From: Usnea hakonensis
Lineage: Eukaryota > Ascomycota > Lecanoromycetes > Lecanorales > Parmeliaceae
Assembly (NCBI GenBank): GCA_013423325.1
Contig: BLJB01000025.1
Coordinates: 1-64,000, forward strand
Reading direction: 5' to 3'
Length of the DNA stretch: 64,000 nt
The translations under genes were made by a program, and so were the position numbers. The stretch's first letter is position 1, and every line of letters begins with the position of its first letter. Of the stretch, positions 21,383 to 32,670 are shown in pieces. The notes beneath the pieces were generated by a model, which ran no database searches, was not told where the DNA came from, and saw only the letters and a program-made list of their open reading frames with translations.

Positions 21383-23761
21383 ATGCAGCTCTCTCTTACT
21401 AGACAGCGTTTCTGCTATTCCTGTCACTCCCAAATACTTTCCATTTTTGCAGATGGAATCACATCGACTGCCAGGCTTCCTAGGCATGTGCCAAAGCTGT
21501 GGAGTCAACACAGGTTTCGACACAGGTATCGAGGAGCTTCGTCAGTGAAACAACCTCGAGCTTCAGCCAGAGACGACGAACACGATGCGGCTTCCGAGAG
21601 TGAGCTCCAAAAAACGCGGGCGCAAATGGAGACTCTAGTACGTGAGGCACGCGAGACGTTCGGAGATACTTTGCCTGAAGACTTCCTTTCCTCAGAAGAG
21701 TACGCGATCTATGAGAGACTCTACGGTTCACCATCTGCAATGACACGACGATCTGATCTAGACCATGAGCTTAAAGCCCCGGAGGAAGAGGAAAAGGAAA
21801 TGGGAAAGGGAGTTCTCATAAGAATGAACGACCAAGGCGAACCTGAAGAGATCCCCTATTATGAAGATCCAATTGAGGTCATCGATGAAGATCCAGAGCC
21901 AATGCCGTCGAAATTAGAGCAGACAGATTTCGAACATCGTCCACGTATGGAGCAAATGGCACTACTCCGGGAGATCGCTGACGCGAACCTTCCACAAGCA
22001 GGTACAAATGATAGCCGCTCCGAATTTCTAAGAACGGTCAAACCCTCGCGTGACTTTTCGTTGGAGGAGCAAGAGATATCCGAGGAAAGAGATGCCGAAG
22101 GCTTTGAACAAGAAGATGTGGCACAAGAGAGCGGTGATTCTGTAAGGACACATCCATTGACCATTGCTGGGCGATTTGGGACGTCACCAGCTACCATACA
22201 AATACCCAGGGATACCGTCGTCGATCCAATCACGGCTGTGCTCGTAGATGCCTCTAATAAACATCTGTCAGAAGTCGCCCGCAGAGTTTTTGGTGGGGAC
22301 GGGTTACCAGACTCTACGGCTACAATAATCAGGCCACATCTCAGGCAGAAGCAGATAGCGTTGGAGGCATCTCAGTATAACATGGGCGAGATGGAAAGCA
22401 ATGCATATCTCGCCGCAATCATGCCTGGGGCATACGCTACTGTAATGAGTATATTGGTAGAAATTCGCAAGCGCTTAGGATCGGAGTGGATACGCAAGCT
22501 TATAGAGAAGGAGAGCGGTCCCCGCGTCTTAGATGCAGGAGCAGGAGGTGCTGGCGTCTTCGCGTGGCGAGAGATTTTACGTGCAGAGTGGAAAATCATG
22601 CATCCTGACGGATTGCCACCCAACAAGCCTCCGCCGTATGGGAAGTCTACTGTCGTTACTGGGTCATCTGCATTACGGAACCGAGCAAGCCGCTTGCTGG
22701 ACGACACAACATTCATTCCCCGTCTTCCAGACTATGATCCCTCGCGAGACCATCCGTCCCTTGAGAACAACAACCCTCAACCCAGGAAACAGTACGATGT
22801 CATCATAGCGCCTTACACTCTATGGACACTGAAAGAAGATTATATGCGAAAGAATCAGGTTCAGAATTTTTGGTCATTGCTGGATCCGAAAGGTGGGGTG
22901 CTCGTCCTAATCGAAAAAGGAATACCGAGGGGTTTTGAGCTCATTGCAGGCGCAAGAGAAACGCTGTTGAAATATCATGTAGCATCACCAGGAGATGAAA
23001 AAGTGGAAGCGCTTATTGACGATGCTTCCCAAAATCGATTCGGGCCCAAAGAAAAGGGCATGATCATTGCTCCGTGTACGAACCATGGCAAGTGCCCAAT
23101 GTATATCACGGCTGGGCGCAGTCAAGGCAGGAAAGATTACTGTCATTTTTCGCAACGCTACCTTCGCCCACAATTTCTGCAACGCATCCTTAGATCGCGA
23201 GACACGAACCACGAGGATATTTCATTTAGCTACGTGGCTCTCCAACGCGGCATTGACCAACGCGAGGCAGACAATGTCATGCAGGGCGAGGGTGCTACAG
23301 AGGCAGCCTTTTCGGGGTTTGAGGATCCGAAAGGTACTGAAAGCACCAAAGACTCGCAAGCGGCTATCGATGATGGAATCGCAAGGGTCAGCCCCCTCAG
23401 TTTACCCCGAGCGATTCTGCCGCCAATTAAGAGCAAAGGTCACGTTACTCTCGACCTCTGCACTCCTGCAGGTAGGATAGAGCGGTGGACTGTTCCAAAG
23501 TCCTTTAGTAAACAAGCCTATCGGGATGCACGAAAGTCCAAGTGGGGAGATCTTTGGGCCCTCGGTGCCAAGACCAGGGTCCCGCGAAACATTCGCGTTG
23601 GCTTGAAGAAAACCGATACACAAGAAAGTGATTTATCTGACACCGCAGAGCAGATAGATGAGACAACAGACGACAAGGGAGATGTCCAAATGCCTAATTA
23701 TGTCCCAACTGAAAAAAAGAGAAGAACGAAAGCGAAGCGAAAAATGGTAGAAATCGACTAG
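21383..23761 (+). CDS. RSM22: Mitochondrial ribosome assembly factor / 37S protein Rsm22
   Basis: A 792-residue intronless protein. The N-terminus is basic and free of acidic residues (MQLSLTRQRFCYSC), a likely mitochondrial presequence. An acidic linker follows (about 60-270). The methyltransferase-like core begins near residue 310 (YLAAIMPGAYATVMSILVEIRKRL) and carries the SAM-pocket motif VLDAGAGGAGVFAW. The C-terminal half has the cysteine cluster of the family, APCTNHGKCPMY at about 563-573 followed by KDYCHFSQRY, which in Rsm22/METTL17 binds an Fe-S cluster. The protein associates with the mitochondrial small subunit and is needed for mitochondrial translation. The tail is Lys/Arg-rich. 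It shares a 187-bp promoter with lipoyl synthase. Confidence 0.93.
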   Translation: MQLSLTRQRFCYSCHSQILSIFADGITSTARLPRHVPKLWSQHRFRHRYRGASSVKQPRASARDDEHDAASESELQKTRAQMETLVREARETFGDTLPEDFLSSEEYAIYERLYGSPSAMTRRSDLDHELKAPEEEEKEMGKGVLIRMNDQGEPEEIPYYEDPIEVIDEDPEPMPSKLEQTDFEHRPRMEQMALLREIADANLPQAGTNDSRSEFLRTVKPSRDFSLEEQEISEERDAEGFEQEDVAQESGDSVRTHPLTIAGRFGTSPATIQIPRDTVVDPITAVLVDASNKHLSEVARRVFGGDGLPDSTATIIRPHLRQKQIALEASQYNMGEMESNAYLAAIMPGAYATVMSILVEIRKRLGSEWIRKLIEKESGPRVLDAGAGGAGVFAWREILRAEWKIMHPDGLPPNKPPPYGKSTVVTGSSALRNRASRLLDDTTFIPRLPDYDPSRDHPSLENNNPQPRKQYDVIIAPYTLWTLKEDYMRKNQVQNFWSLLDPKGGVLVLIEKGIPRGFELIAGARETLLKYHVASPGDEKVEALIDDASQNRFGPKEKGMIIAPCTNHGKCPMYITAGRSQGRKDYCHFSQRYLRPQFLQRILRSRDTNHEDISFSYVALQRGIDQREADNVMQGEGATEAAFSGFEDPKGTESTKDSQAAIDDGIARVSPLSLPRAILPPIKSKGHVTLDLCTPAGRIERWTVPKSFSKQAYRDARKSKWGDLWALGAKTRVPRNIRVGLKKTDTQESDLSDTAEQIDETTDDKGDVQMPNYVPTEKKRRTKAKRKMVEID

Positions 23762-24320
23762 TGAAAAGCTTGCCGCTAAGGCACATGAACTGGTCAGAAT
23801 CCATTCTCGCTCCGTCCTTATTGTTAGAGGACTCAACACCGGGCACAGTGTCTGAGACCAGACAAGTCGAAGAGCGCTGCCCAAACGCGTGCCTTATCTC
23901 TGGGCATGATCAGACCGCCAACCTTTGGTTTCCATTACTGTAGGTTTGGCGATTGGTAGTGTTTCGCCCGACGACTAAAAACATTGTTCGAGCCTGTAAT
24001 AATAGCAGTCTCTGTTATATATAAAGATAGTACCATGTTTCGGGCGTGTGACAAATAGCTATATCTTACTTATATAATTAGTAGGTAGACTTGGTAAACT
24101 TACTACATTTGGGGGGGGTGTACGCCTAGGGAAAGGGGGTGTACGAATAGGCCTGGCCGAATTTCATGCCTCAATGCATAAATTCATTAGCCAGACTCGC
24201 TCCAGCCTCTCTTATTACCCCAGATTGCTTTCTGTCGCTGCGAAGAGTGACTGTGATCGCCAAACCCACTTTATTCGTTGTCCTTTATTAAATTGTAAAT
24301 CGTTTCGTTGAATCCCATCT
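23762..24320. other. Intergenic with AT-rich patch
   Basis: This 559-base gap between RSM22 and the HET gene has an AT-rich patch at about 23995-24100 and two G-runs near 24112 and 24135 followed each by a GTGTACG word. It may include an old repeat fragment; no gene is seen. Confidence 0.45.
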
Positions 24321-26600
24321 ATGATGGATCCGGGCCCCAATCATCAACTGTGTGAGAATTGTGCCACAATCAACATTCGACAATACTTTCAACGTGCAGT
24401 CCATAGCCGCGTTGATGAGTCAAACCTAGTCGGACCAACCAAGGATGCGCTCAAGCTTGGTACCTTCGAAAGCTTACACAAAAGGAGTCCCGAGTGTTGC
24501 TTATGCCGGCTTGTTGTCAAAGCCATATGTAACATGCGTATTGGCAGGAAGCTCAAACCCGAACGTATTATAGCTGAAAGCGAGAAGGCCCAGACTCCAA
24601 TCGAATGCTGGCTATACAGCTACTGTTTCGCAGATAGTGACCGTGGCGACGTCAAATCAGCGAAGGCATACCGGATAGGTGTTGCTACGCAAATGAAGGA
24701 AGAAGGAGCGTGCAGTCCATTGGAGGAGCATGCCGGTGATATACAGCTACTAGATACGGATGCCAGAAGGTTGGGGCTATCTGAGTTATTTCACGGAAGA
24801 TCTGTGAATCCGACGGAATTAGACATGAAACTCCCTCGGTCCTGGATAAGCCACTGCGAAAGAGAACATAGGGAGCTGTGCGAGGAGACTGAGGATAAGA
24901 CTCTTCAAACGGCGCCACAAGATCTGCTTCTGATAGATATCAAGCGTCTGTGCCTCTGTTGTCCACCCCAGATACCAAGATATGTTGCTCTCAGCTACTG
25001 CTGGCCGACGAGTAACGTCTTTCGATTACGTCAAAGTATTTTCAGCGAGATGCTAGAAACCGGTTCGATAGAACGCAGAATGATAGAGCTGCCTCTGAGA
25101 ATACGGCATGCCATACAAGTTGCTGCCGACCTTGGAGAAACCTATCTATGGGTCGACTGTCTTTGCATAGTTCAGGATGTGAAGGAGATCAAAAAATTTC
25201 AGATTCTCCAAATGGACAAGATCTATAATTCAGCCTTCCTCACAATAGTGTCAGCACCCTCAGTCCGAACAGGTACCGATACAGAAACCTGTGACGGCTT
25301 TCCTCGATATAGCGAGAATCCCGAAGGTCTAAAGCAAATTGTTGAAACGGTGCAGAATTTGCATCTAGCGGTTCCATTTGACACGGTCTCAGAGGTATTA
25401 AACACTTCTCGATGGAATACTCGCGCCTGGACTTACGAGGAAAGTCTACTGTCCAAACGAAGATTATATTTCACGGGATGTCAGGTCTACTTTCAATGCT
25501 CTTGTAGCGTGTTCTGTGAGGATGGAATTGGCGAAGGTAACACACCGAATTCATACATATTTCGGGGCAGCAATTTGTATAATATGGGCGGTCTGGATAT
25601 GACGGGAGCAGATATCGATTACTGGGGGTCTCTCCACCTCCGAAGATCCTCACACCTCGAGCTAAACGAAGCGTATAATGACTATAGCAGTCACTTGGTC
25701 AACTATACGTCAAGACATATGTCTGATCCCTCAGATATCTTCAATGCCTTCTATGGGGTCCAGAACGTTTTGGAGTATTCCATGAATACCGAATTTCTAT
25801 ACGGACTACCACGGAAGTATTTAGACACGGCCCTGCTCTGGACACTAATGGGCCCACATAAGCGAAGGGATTCTTCTTCGTTTACTGACAGAAGATCCAA
25901 TAGAGTCTCTACTCCAAGCTGGACATGGGCCGGTTGGGATAGCTCAGTGGAGCCTGGTGCATACTTCTCTGTCACTGGCCTCCGATCCGAGGTCCTTTGG
26001 TTTTTGCTGGAACGGAACCACTTTACTTCGTTAGAAACCGAGGCTGTTGAGAAAGGAGATTACGGGTTTCCCCATGATGATAATAAAGTTACCAGGCCCG
26101 AAGGCCAACCGCCTAATGAGTTCCTTTCGATGATGAATTCGAAACCGGGCTCCGAGTTCGAGACGCTGAATCAAGCGAGTCCGCAATACCTTGCTTGCTG
26201 GACGGCTACAGCCTTCTTTTTCTTGACGAGAAACGAGGTTCCTCTTTACGGTCATGGTGGTTACAATTGGCGTAATGGAATAAATCTAGCCATACAAAAT
26301 GAGAAGAGTCGGTGGGTGGGAGCCATCATGATGAACAAGAGCTGGATTACAGAGAACCTCTCAAACAGCCGGACACTTGAATTCATGCTCTTATCAAGGT
26401 CCGAAGCTTATGCAACCTCGCTTCAGCCGCAGCCGAAATTCTTCGACGAGCATGTCTTTGAGAAAAGAACGTGGTGCTTGATCAACGTGATGATGATTCA
26501 GCGCAAGGATACGGGCGCAGAAAGACTCGGAGTGGGCTTCATTCATGAAGACGCCTGGATTACTGCAAGCCCGAGGCCGGAATTGATCACATTGATTTAG
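24321..26600 (+). CDS. HET-domain (heterokaryon incompatibility) protein
   Basis: A 759-residue intronless protein. Residues about 12-70 have paired cysteines (CENCATINI and CCLCRLV), a zinc-ribbon-like lead often seen before HET domains. The HET domain spans about 218-385: YVALSYCWP, then IRHAIQVAADLGETYLWVDCLCIVQD, IYNSAFLTIVSA and SRWNTRAWTYEE, the canonical order of its three blocks. The region after it (FNAFYGVQNVLE, STPSWTWAGWDS) matches the usual HET C-terminal extension. HET domains trigger programmed cell death when non-self or partner NLR proteins activate them, though most members are untested. The nearest neighbours are housekeeping genes; there is no adjacent NLR gene. Confidence 0.92.
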   Translation: MMDPGPNHQLCENCATINIRQYFQRAVHSRVDESNLVGPTKDALKLGTFESLHKRSPECCLCRLVVKAICNMRIGRKLKPERIIAESEKAQTPIECWLYSYCFADSDRGDVKSAKAYRIGVATQMKEEGACSPLEEHAGDIQLLDTDARRLGLSELFHGRSVNPTELDMKLPRSWISHCEREHRELCEETEDKTLQTAPQDLLLIDIKRLCLCCPPQIPRYVALSYCWPTSNVFRLRQSIFSEMLETGSIERRMIELPLRIRHAIQVAADLGETYLWVDCLCIVQDVKEIKKFQILQMDKIYNSAFLTIVSAPSVRTGTDTETCDGFPRYSENPEGLKQIVETVQNLHLAVPFDTVSEVLNTSRWNTRAWTYEESLLSKRRLYFTGCQVYFQCSCSVFCEDGIGEGNTPNSYIFRGSNLYNMGGLDMTGADIDYWGSLHLRRSSHLELNEAYNDYSSHLVNYTSRHMSDPSDIFNAFYGVQNVLEYSMNTEFLYGLPRKYLDTALLWTLMGPHKRRDSSSFTDRRSNRVSTPSWTWAGWDSSVEPGAYFSVTGLRSEVLWFLLERNHFTSLETEAVEKGDYGFPHDDNKVTRPEGQPPNEFLSMMNSKPGSEFETLNQASPQYLACWTATAFFFLTRNEVPLYGHGGYNWRNGINLAIQNEKSRWVGAIMMNKSWITENLSNSRTLEFMLLSRSEAYATSLQPQPKFFDEHVFEKRTWCLINVMMIQRKDTGAERLGVGFIHEDAWITASPRPELITLI

Positions 26601-27508
26601 GACTCTGAAAAAACACGCGTGATCTACTGTGGATGCCTCTTCCTACGATTGCAGTGCTCAGCTGTCCTTCAAAAGCTTGATTGCGCAGCTGCAGCTGAAA
26701 TCGTTATATCCACCAGTTCTGACGGGGAATGATGGAATATAAAATTAAAATAGACCTGGTTTACTTTCATACATCTCACTGTAAATACCCTCCCCTAACG
26801 GCGCGCACACCACCCAGATGGACCTTGGCACGATTTATAATACAATATAACATACTTTACCTTAGCAATCGAGCAAGACAGACAACTTTACCACCCACAC
26901 ACATCATCTATCTATCTTAACTCCTTCCTACCCAAGTAAGATACATAACCTATAACCTACCTACCACCTTCCATCCAATTCCAACTACACAAATCCATCA
27001 CCCCCAACCCCAGCTCTCACACATCGTTCGCACACCGGAAAGTCCTCACTTTTCCCTACTTTACCTACACTTTCCTTTGCTTTGCTGCTTGTTATAATTG
27101 ATTATACGTCCTCATCGTGATTGATTATATGTCAACCTCCCCCCTCCCCTCCCAAGCCCGGCCCCCCGACCCCCTTTCCCACCCAACCTCCCCCCCGCCC
27201 GCCACCCTCCCCCCGGCGGCCCTTTCCGGCTGCATTCTTGATTAATGTAGACAGGAAAGGTTCTTCACTGGCGCGGAATCGAATGCAGTGCAGAAGAAGA
27301 TGGTGGGGTGCTTTGAGGGTTGGGTTGGGTTAGTAAGGTACGGAGGGGGGAGCTTGGACGGATTTTTCTTGGGGGGGTGGCAGTTTGTATTTGGAAAGTA
27401 GCAAACGTTGGGGTATTTTAGGTTCTGAAAGTGCTCAGGGTATCAAATCGATCGTATCCGTCAACCCTCCCAAGGCCCAGACCCCGCTCCTGCCTCCTGC
27501 CCCCCCCC
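26601..27508. other. Intergenic, pyrimidine-rich 3' regions of convergent genes
   Basis: About 900 bases between the HET gene and RRP40, which converge. The plus strand from 26930 to 27230 is strongly C/T-rich. The proline-rich open frames it produces have no conserved features and are not called as genes. Confidence 0.5.
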
Positions 27509-28360
27509 TCAAACCCCCTTCAACAACCTCCTCACCAACCTCCCCTGGTCCTCCACCCCCAACCCCTCCCTATCAGTCTCCTGCACCGCCCACCCCACAA
27601 CCAACGTCTCCCTGACCCCCCCACTCCTAACCCACACCCTCCCATTCCTCCCCACCGCCACCTCAAACGCAATCCCCTTCCTCGCCACCTCCTCCAACAC
27701 CACCAACCCCCCCTCCTCCCTCTGCCTCGCGAGCAACAACCTCCTCGCCATCCCCAAACTCACATCGAACACCATCCCGCCCTTCAATTCGCCCATGCCG
27801 TCAGACTTGCCGGTCGCTGGGTCGCAGCAGGTGATTTCGAGGTCCGGAGTGTGGGGGGGAGTGGTGAGGACGCGGGCGTAGATGAGGGTGGTGGGGGAGA
27901 GTTGGGGGCGGGTTTTTTTGGTGGCGGATTCGAAGGCGAGGTGCGGGAGGAGGGCGGGGGGGGTGTGCGGGGTTAGGGTGCAGTGGTACCAGTCTGTGGA
28001 GGAGTGATGGATGGTGGCGAGGACGAGGTCATTGGGTTGGGGGAGGTACTGTTTGGTGGTTGGGATGTCCCGTGTTAGCGTGGAGGATGCTTGGTGCAGA
28101 TGAAGGTTTTTGAAGGGAGCCCCAGGGGGGGGGGGGTTTCAAGGAGAATGCAATACCCTACCGCTGTTGTTCTCGACCCAAATGGCGTTCTTTTTCTGAT
28201 CGATGCATAGGGAGCCGGCGACTACGGAGGTTACGGTTGATGGGGGAGTGTGACGGAGGCCAGGGCCGAGTTTGAGTGCGAGAGATGGGTTGGAGGGAAT
28301 GGGGAGGATGTCGGGAGAGATGGTCTCGCCAGGGAGTATGACTTGTTGTGTGGTGGTCAT
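27509..28360 (-). CDS. RRP40: Exosome complex component Rrp40
   Basis: Two exons, 28360-28157 and 28048-27509, with a 108-bp intron, give 247 residues (yeast Rrp40 is about 240). Exon 1 carries the N-terminal block (ILPGETI, LGPGLRH, KKNAIWVENNSGR). Exon 2 begins YLPQPNDLVLATI, the S1 domain, continues with LAFESATKKTRPQL and SDGMGELKGGMVFDVSLGMARRLL, and ends in a KH domain whose GxNG loop is present (VGRNGRVWV). Rrp40 is one of three S1/KH cap subunits that guide RNA into the 3'-5' exosome, in nucleus and cytoplasm, and is normally essential. The donor GTATTG is inside a run flanked by a C-tract. Its promoter is cut short by a copia LTR 71 bp upstream of the ATG. Confidence 0.93.
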
Positions 28361-28426
28361 GATAGGAGTGTCTCTGCATAGGTAAGGTAGGTACTTTACT
28401 TGAGGAATGGCATATTATTTAGGGCT

Positions 28427-28431
28427 AAAAG
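28427..28431. repeat. Target-site duplication AAAAG (left copy)
   Basis: The five bases before the left LTR are AAAAG and the five after the right LTR (33998-34002) are also AAAAG. This is the direct duplication made on integration and proves that both LTR ends are original. Confidence 0.9.
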
Positions 28432-28752
28432 TGTTGATAATTATGATTCAAATGGTGCGGGGAATGGTAATTACCTTGCCAATATCATATTAGGGCTAGG
28501 GCTGACTCGATCTATATAATGAGACTGCTGAGAAAGATACTCTTTAGGAGGGAAGAGGACCTGCTATATATATAAATTTAGTAGAGAGTAGCCTAAATCT
28601 ATATAGTAATTACTATATAGCTATAGGAAAATCCCGAAGCCTCAGATATTTACTATTCTATTACTAAAAGCTATTCTCCGCCCTATTCTTATTATAGCGT
28701 ATTTGGCCTATATTCGGAATAAGCTATTATTAAGCTACTAGGATTACTAATA
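28432..28752 (-). repeat. Left LTR (3' LTR of the leftward element)
   Basis: A 321-bp repeat aligned base for base with 33677-33997. It starts TGTTG and should end CA; the end is TA, a RIP change. The outer 132 bases are almost unmutated, whereas the inner part from about offset 149 is RIP-mutated. Confidence 0.93.
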
Positions 28753-28762
28753 CTCCCTCTTT
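28753..28762 (-). other. Polypurine tract of the copia element
   Basis: On the minus strand the bases just before the LTR read AAAGAGGGAG, a purine run at the place where plus-strand DNA synthesis starts in LTR elements. Confidence 0.75.
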
Positions 28763-29814
28763 ATAGCTTATAGAGAGTATAGAGACTATAGGTAAATTAT
28801 CTATAAGGCTCTCCTTATTTGTCTCTAGCCTTTAGTATCTCCTCTTATTATTCGATAAGGGCTCCGTACCTTCTTATTAGTTAAAATATTATATATACCG
28901 AGTAACTACTTATATTATTCGAAGTCTCGTAGTTTTAGTAGCTTCGTAAGTATATCTATAGCTATTTAGACTATAGGTATATACTAGATATCGACGGCCT
29001 TATCCTCTATAAGTTATCGAATATAGTAGAATTATATATTAATATACTTAGTCCTTTAGTAATACTTAGGATTTCGTATAAGATTATTACTCCTCTTATT
29101 ATTATCGAATAGAGTAATAGGATCGTTATTATAGCCTCGAAATTTAAGTTCTTATAGCTATTATATAATTTATACTACTAATTTTCCTACCTTAGAAAGA
29201 GCTATATATTTGGTTTTAGTAGTAGACGTAGCGACGTTTCTTTACTTTTAACTATATTAAATATAGGCTACTTATATATATAGTAGACTATAGCTATATA
29301 TAGATTTCCTATTATTAGTATTATTAGCGTATATAGTATCTAAAAAAGCCTATAGATTACTAGTCTTTTAGTAGCGGAGGCCTAAATATATACTACTCCG
29401 GACGTATCTAAGTACTCGGTTAACTATATTTATATAACGAATAGTAGGATTATAGTAGTATTAACTAAGTTTACTAATAACGAATATTAAGTTAGGTCGT
29501 ATAGTTGTTATAAGGAATATAAGGCTTCTGATTCGTTTCTAGTACTCTTATTAATCGGCTCGTTATTTGTCTAACTAGCCTAGAGTAAGAGTAGTATATC
29601 TATTAATAGGAGTACTAACCGGGCTTACTTCGTATATAGAGTAATCCTTAAGGAGCTTTTTAATATATTATAACTATTTAAGGATAATAATCTTTATCTT
29701 CTAGTTACGATATATCTAAATACCGAGGATCTAGTTAACTAGGCCTACTTCGGTTAATTTAAACTCTTTATAGATAGCTTTCTTAATAGTATCGATAATA
29801 GATTAAAGTACTAT

Positions 29815-30213
29815 ATCGATAAGAATATTATCTACGTAAAGGTAAACGATCGTTATACCTTCTAGTAAGTCTCTAATAAATATATAGTTATCGGCCGAAA
29901 TCGGTATGAATTCTATTCGCCTTATAGCCTTCTTAAACTTCCTATTCTACTATCGGGCTAATTATTTAAGACTATATAGGCCTTTTTCGAGCCGTAGTAC
30001 TACTTCCTAGGGGAGCTCTTTAGGGTAGCTAGAAGGTACTATTATATAGATCTCCTCTTCTAGATCGCTGTTTAAGTATATATTATCTATATCTATCTAT
30101 TTAATAAGTATATCTCGTTAGACCGTATTCGCGAAGAATAGGTATAAAGATTTAAATCTTAGTATAGAAGCGAAAATCTTATAAAAATCAATATTCTTAA
30201 TTTAGCTAAATCC
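29815..30213 (-). pseudogene. Copia reverse transcriptase remnant
   Basis: Read on the minus strand this region still shows the spaced blocks of a copia reverse transcriptase: a Q-x-D-I-D-like block, an E-E-E-I-Y-x-x-x-P block, an L-x-K-x-L-Y-x-L-K block and, at 29827-29838, a YVDD-type box whose last Asp codon is now AAT. Several Gln codons are stops and Gly/Trp positions are changed, as RIP would do. It is dead. Confidence 0.8.
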
Positions 30214-32628
30214 TCTTATAATTAGCTATACTTTAAACTTATTTATAGTACTATTACTATTATATTTAACTTTAAATATCTATTTATATATTATAGGGAC
30301 TCGTCTATATAGTAGGTTTACGAGCTTCTATATATCTTTAGAGATTAGGGCGATAATCTCCTTAATAATGGCTACCTTCTATTTATGGGAATAGAGTCTA
30401 TTTGTGGCCTCCCTATATATTTAAGGCTCGATAATAGTATAAGGCCTTCTATTAAGGGTATTTAGATAATTAGAAGGCGAGGTTTTAATTATTTTGGCCA
30501 AATTTACCTAATTCTTTCTCCGGCCGAAATTCTTATAAAATACGTATAGATCGTACCTAGGCTTTCTAACGCGTAATAAACGTATAGGAGGGATAGTCCT
30601 AGATAATAATTTAAAGACTATATTAGTTAGAATTAGACTAGGTAGTATTCGTTATTAAATTTAAATATTTAGTAATATTTCTCGATTTTCTTCCTCTATA
30701 TATTGAATATAGGGAGTATCTCTAGTATCTCCGGCCGTAGGCTATAGTAATATACTATTAATAGGAGCTTTAGGAGTTTTTTTATGAGAAGGAGTAGAGA
30801 GTTCTCCCTCTACTTAAACTTCTCCTATTTCGGTAATTTCTTCGATTCGAGGCGATAATATAGTAGCCGGTACTAATATTATATTATTATCCTTATTATC
30901 CTTATTACTTAATATACTATTAATTTTACTTCCTATACTATCTAGGGCGTTATCGATATATTCCGGTTATATTAGAGCGAGGTCTACTATTATAGTATTA
31001 AAGTACTAAGGGAATATATAGCGAGATAGTAACTAAGATCCTTTATAGTCCTTATAAAATTTGACTATTATAGGCTATTCGAATCGATTATTTCGAGGGT
31101 TATATATACGGTACTGAGTTAATAAATAGTAATTAGTATAGATCGCCTTATAGGCTATCTTATATAGCTTACTCTTTCTCTTTTCCTTAGGTAAATAGAC
31201 TATATATAGGTACCTAAATACCCTCTCTTAACTAAGATCCGGTTATTCGTAATACTATTATTCGTATACTAATTTACTCCCTTTACTATCGTATAGTAGT
31301 TTCCTCTTTAGGTAGTTTACGTATACTATAGCCTCTAACTAAAAGCTTATAGATAGTTCTAATTCGATAAGTATAACCCTTATTAGTTCGTTTATAGATC
31401 TATTAAATCGTTTAGCGATACTATTCTAATATAGGGTATATATACTTATAAACTCTATAGAAACGTCTATCTCTTATAGAGCTATTTAGATATCCTTATA
31501 CTTATCTATATTATTAGTCCTAACTACTACTACTCCTCTTACTCTAGTTATCTTATTGACTATAATAATACTTTAGAGAATAAATAGTTTGATCTCTTTC
31601 TTCATACTAATTAGTATAATAGCTAAGTAGTCTATTACCTTATTAATAAGGGATATAAACTATCTATATCCTTCTATAATACTCCTTATAGGGTAGGGAC
31701 CCTAGAAGTCTATATATATTCGTACTCTAGATACTATCTCCTTTAGTAAGGGGCCTTTATTAATCTTCTAGACTATCTTCGTAACGTTGTAAATACTATA
31801 TTAGAACTCCTCTAGTAGCTCTATAGCCTTAATACCTTTTATATATAAGTATATATCTTATAGATAATATACTCCGATATAGCCTATTCTTTAATATAGC
31901 CTCCTAAAGCTATTTATAGCCTCGGTCTTATAACTTAGGTATACTAATTCTCGTAAGATAAATACTGTATCTAACTATAACTCTATTAATTAATATAGGC
32001 TATTTTTTATATAGCCTTTTATAATTATACCGCCTATAACTAATTTAATAATTTTTATATAGTTATTACCGAATATTACTATAAAGCCTTTTCTATCTAG
32101 GGCTATAATAGATAGTAAGTTACTACCTATACCTAGTATATAGAGTATATCTTCTATAGCCTATAGATAATCTTTTAGATAAATCTTAATCGTCCCTTTA
32201 TCTAGAGTAGTTAATTTATCTTTATTACTAAACTCTACTATACCTCTCTTTTTACTATATTCGATAAATAGCTCCCTCTAAGGCGTTATATAACGCGATA
32301 TTTCTAAATCGATTAACTATTCTAGTAAGCTACTTCCTTTAGCCTTACCTAAGGTTTCCGGCTTCGTATCCGCCTTATATCTCGCTATCTAAGTACTATA
32401 TCTAGCGTACTTCTTATATACCTCGCTTACTATACTAGTACTATTATTATCTAACTCGTATCTAATTATATAAGCTCTATCTCTTAGTCGATCTTATCCC
32501 CTACGATTATCGCCTTTCCTATTACTATCTTTTCTAAACAATTTCGAACCCCTCGACTTCTTAGGTCTTAGGCCTATCTTATTAGCTACTCGGTTCGCGT
32601 TCTTATCGTTTCGTACTTTATCTAGAGA

Positions 32629-32670
32629 ATAGTTATATATATAGTAACCCTTTCTACTATACTTATAATA
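32629..32670 (-). pseudogene. Gag zinc-knuckle remnant with all ligands mutated
   Basis: The spacing is exactly that of a CX2CX4HX4C nucleocapsid knuckle on the minus strand, but each of the four ligand positions is now tyrosine (TAT or TAC). Cys TGY and His CAY become TAY by single RIP-type transitions, which explains all four changes. Confidence 0.7.

Noticed and set aside
27121..27976. Proline/histidine-rich plus-strand frames
   Set aside because: The first part is low-complexity pyrimidine DNA and the second lies opposite the RRP40 exon.
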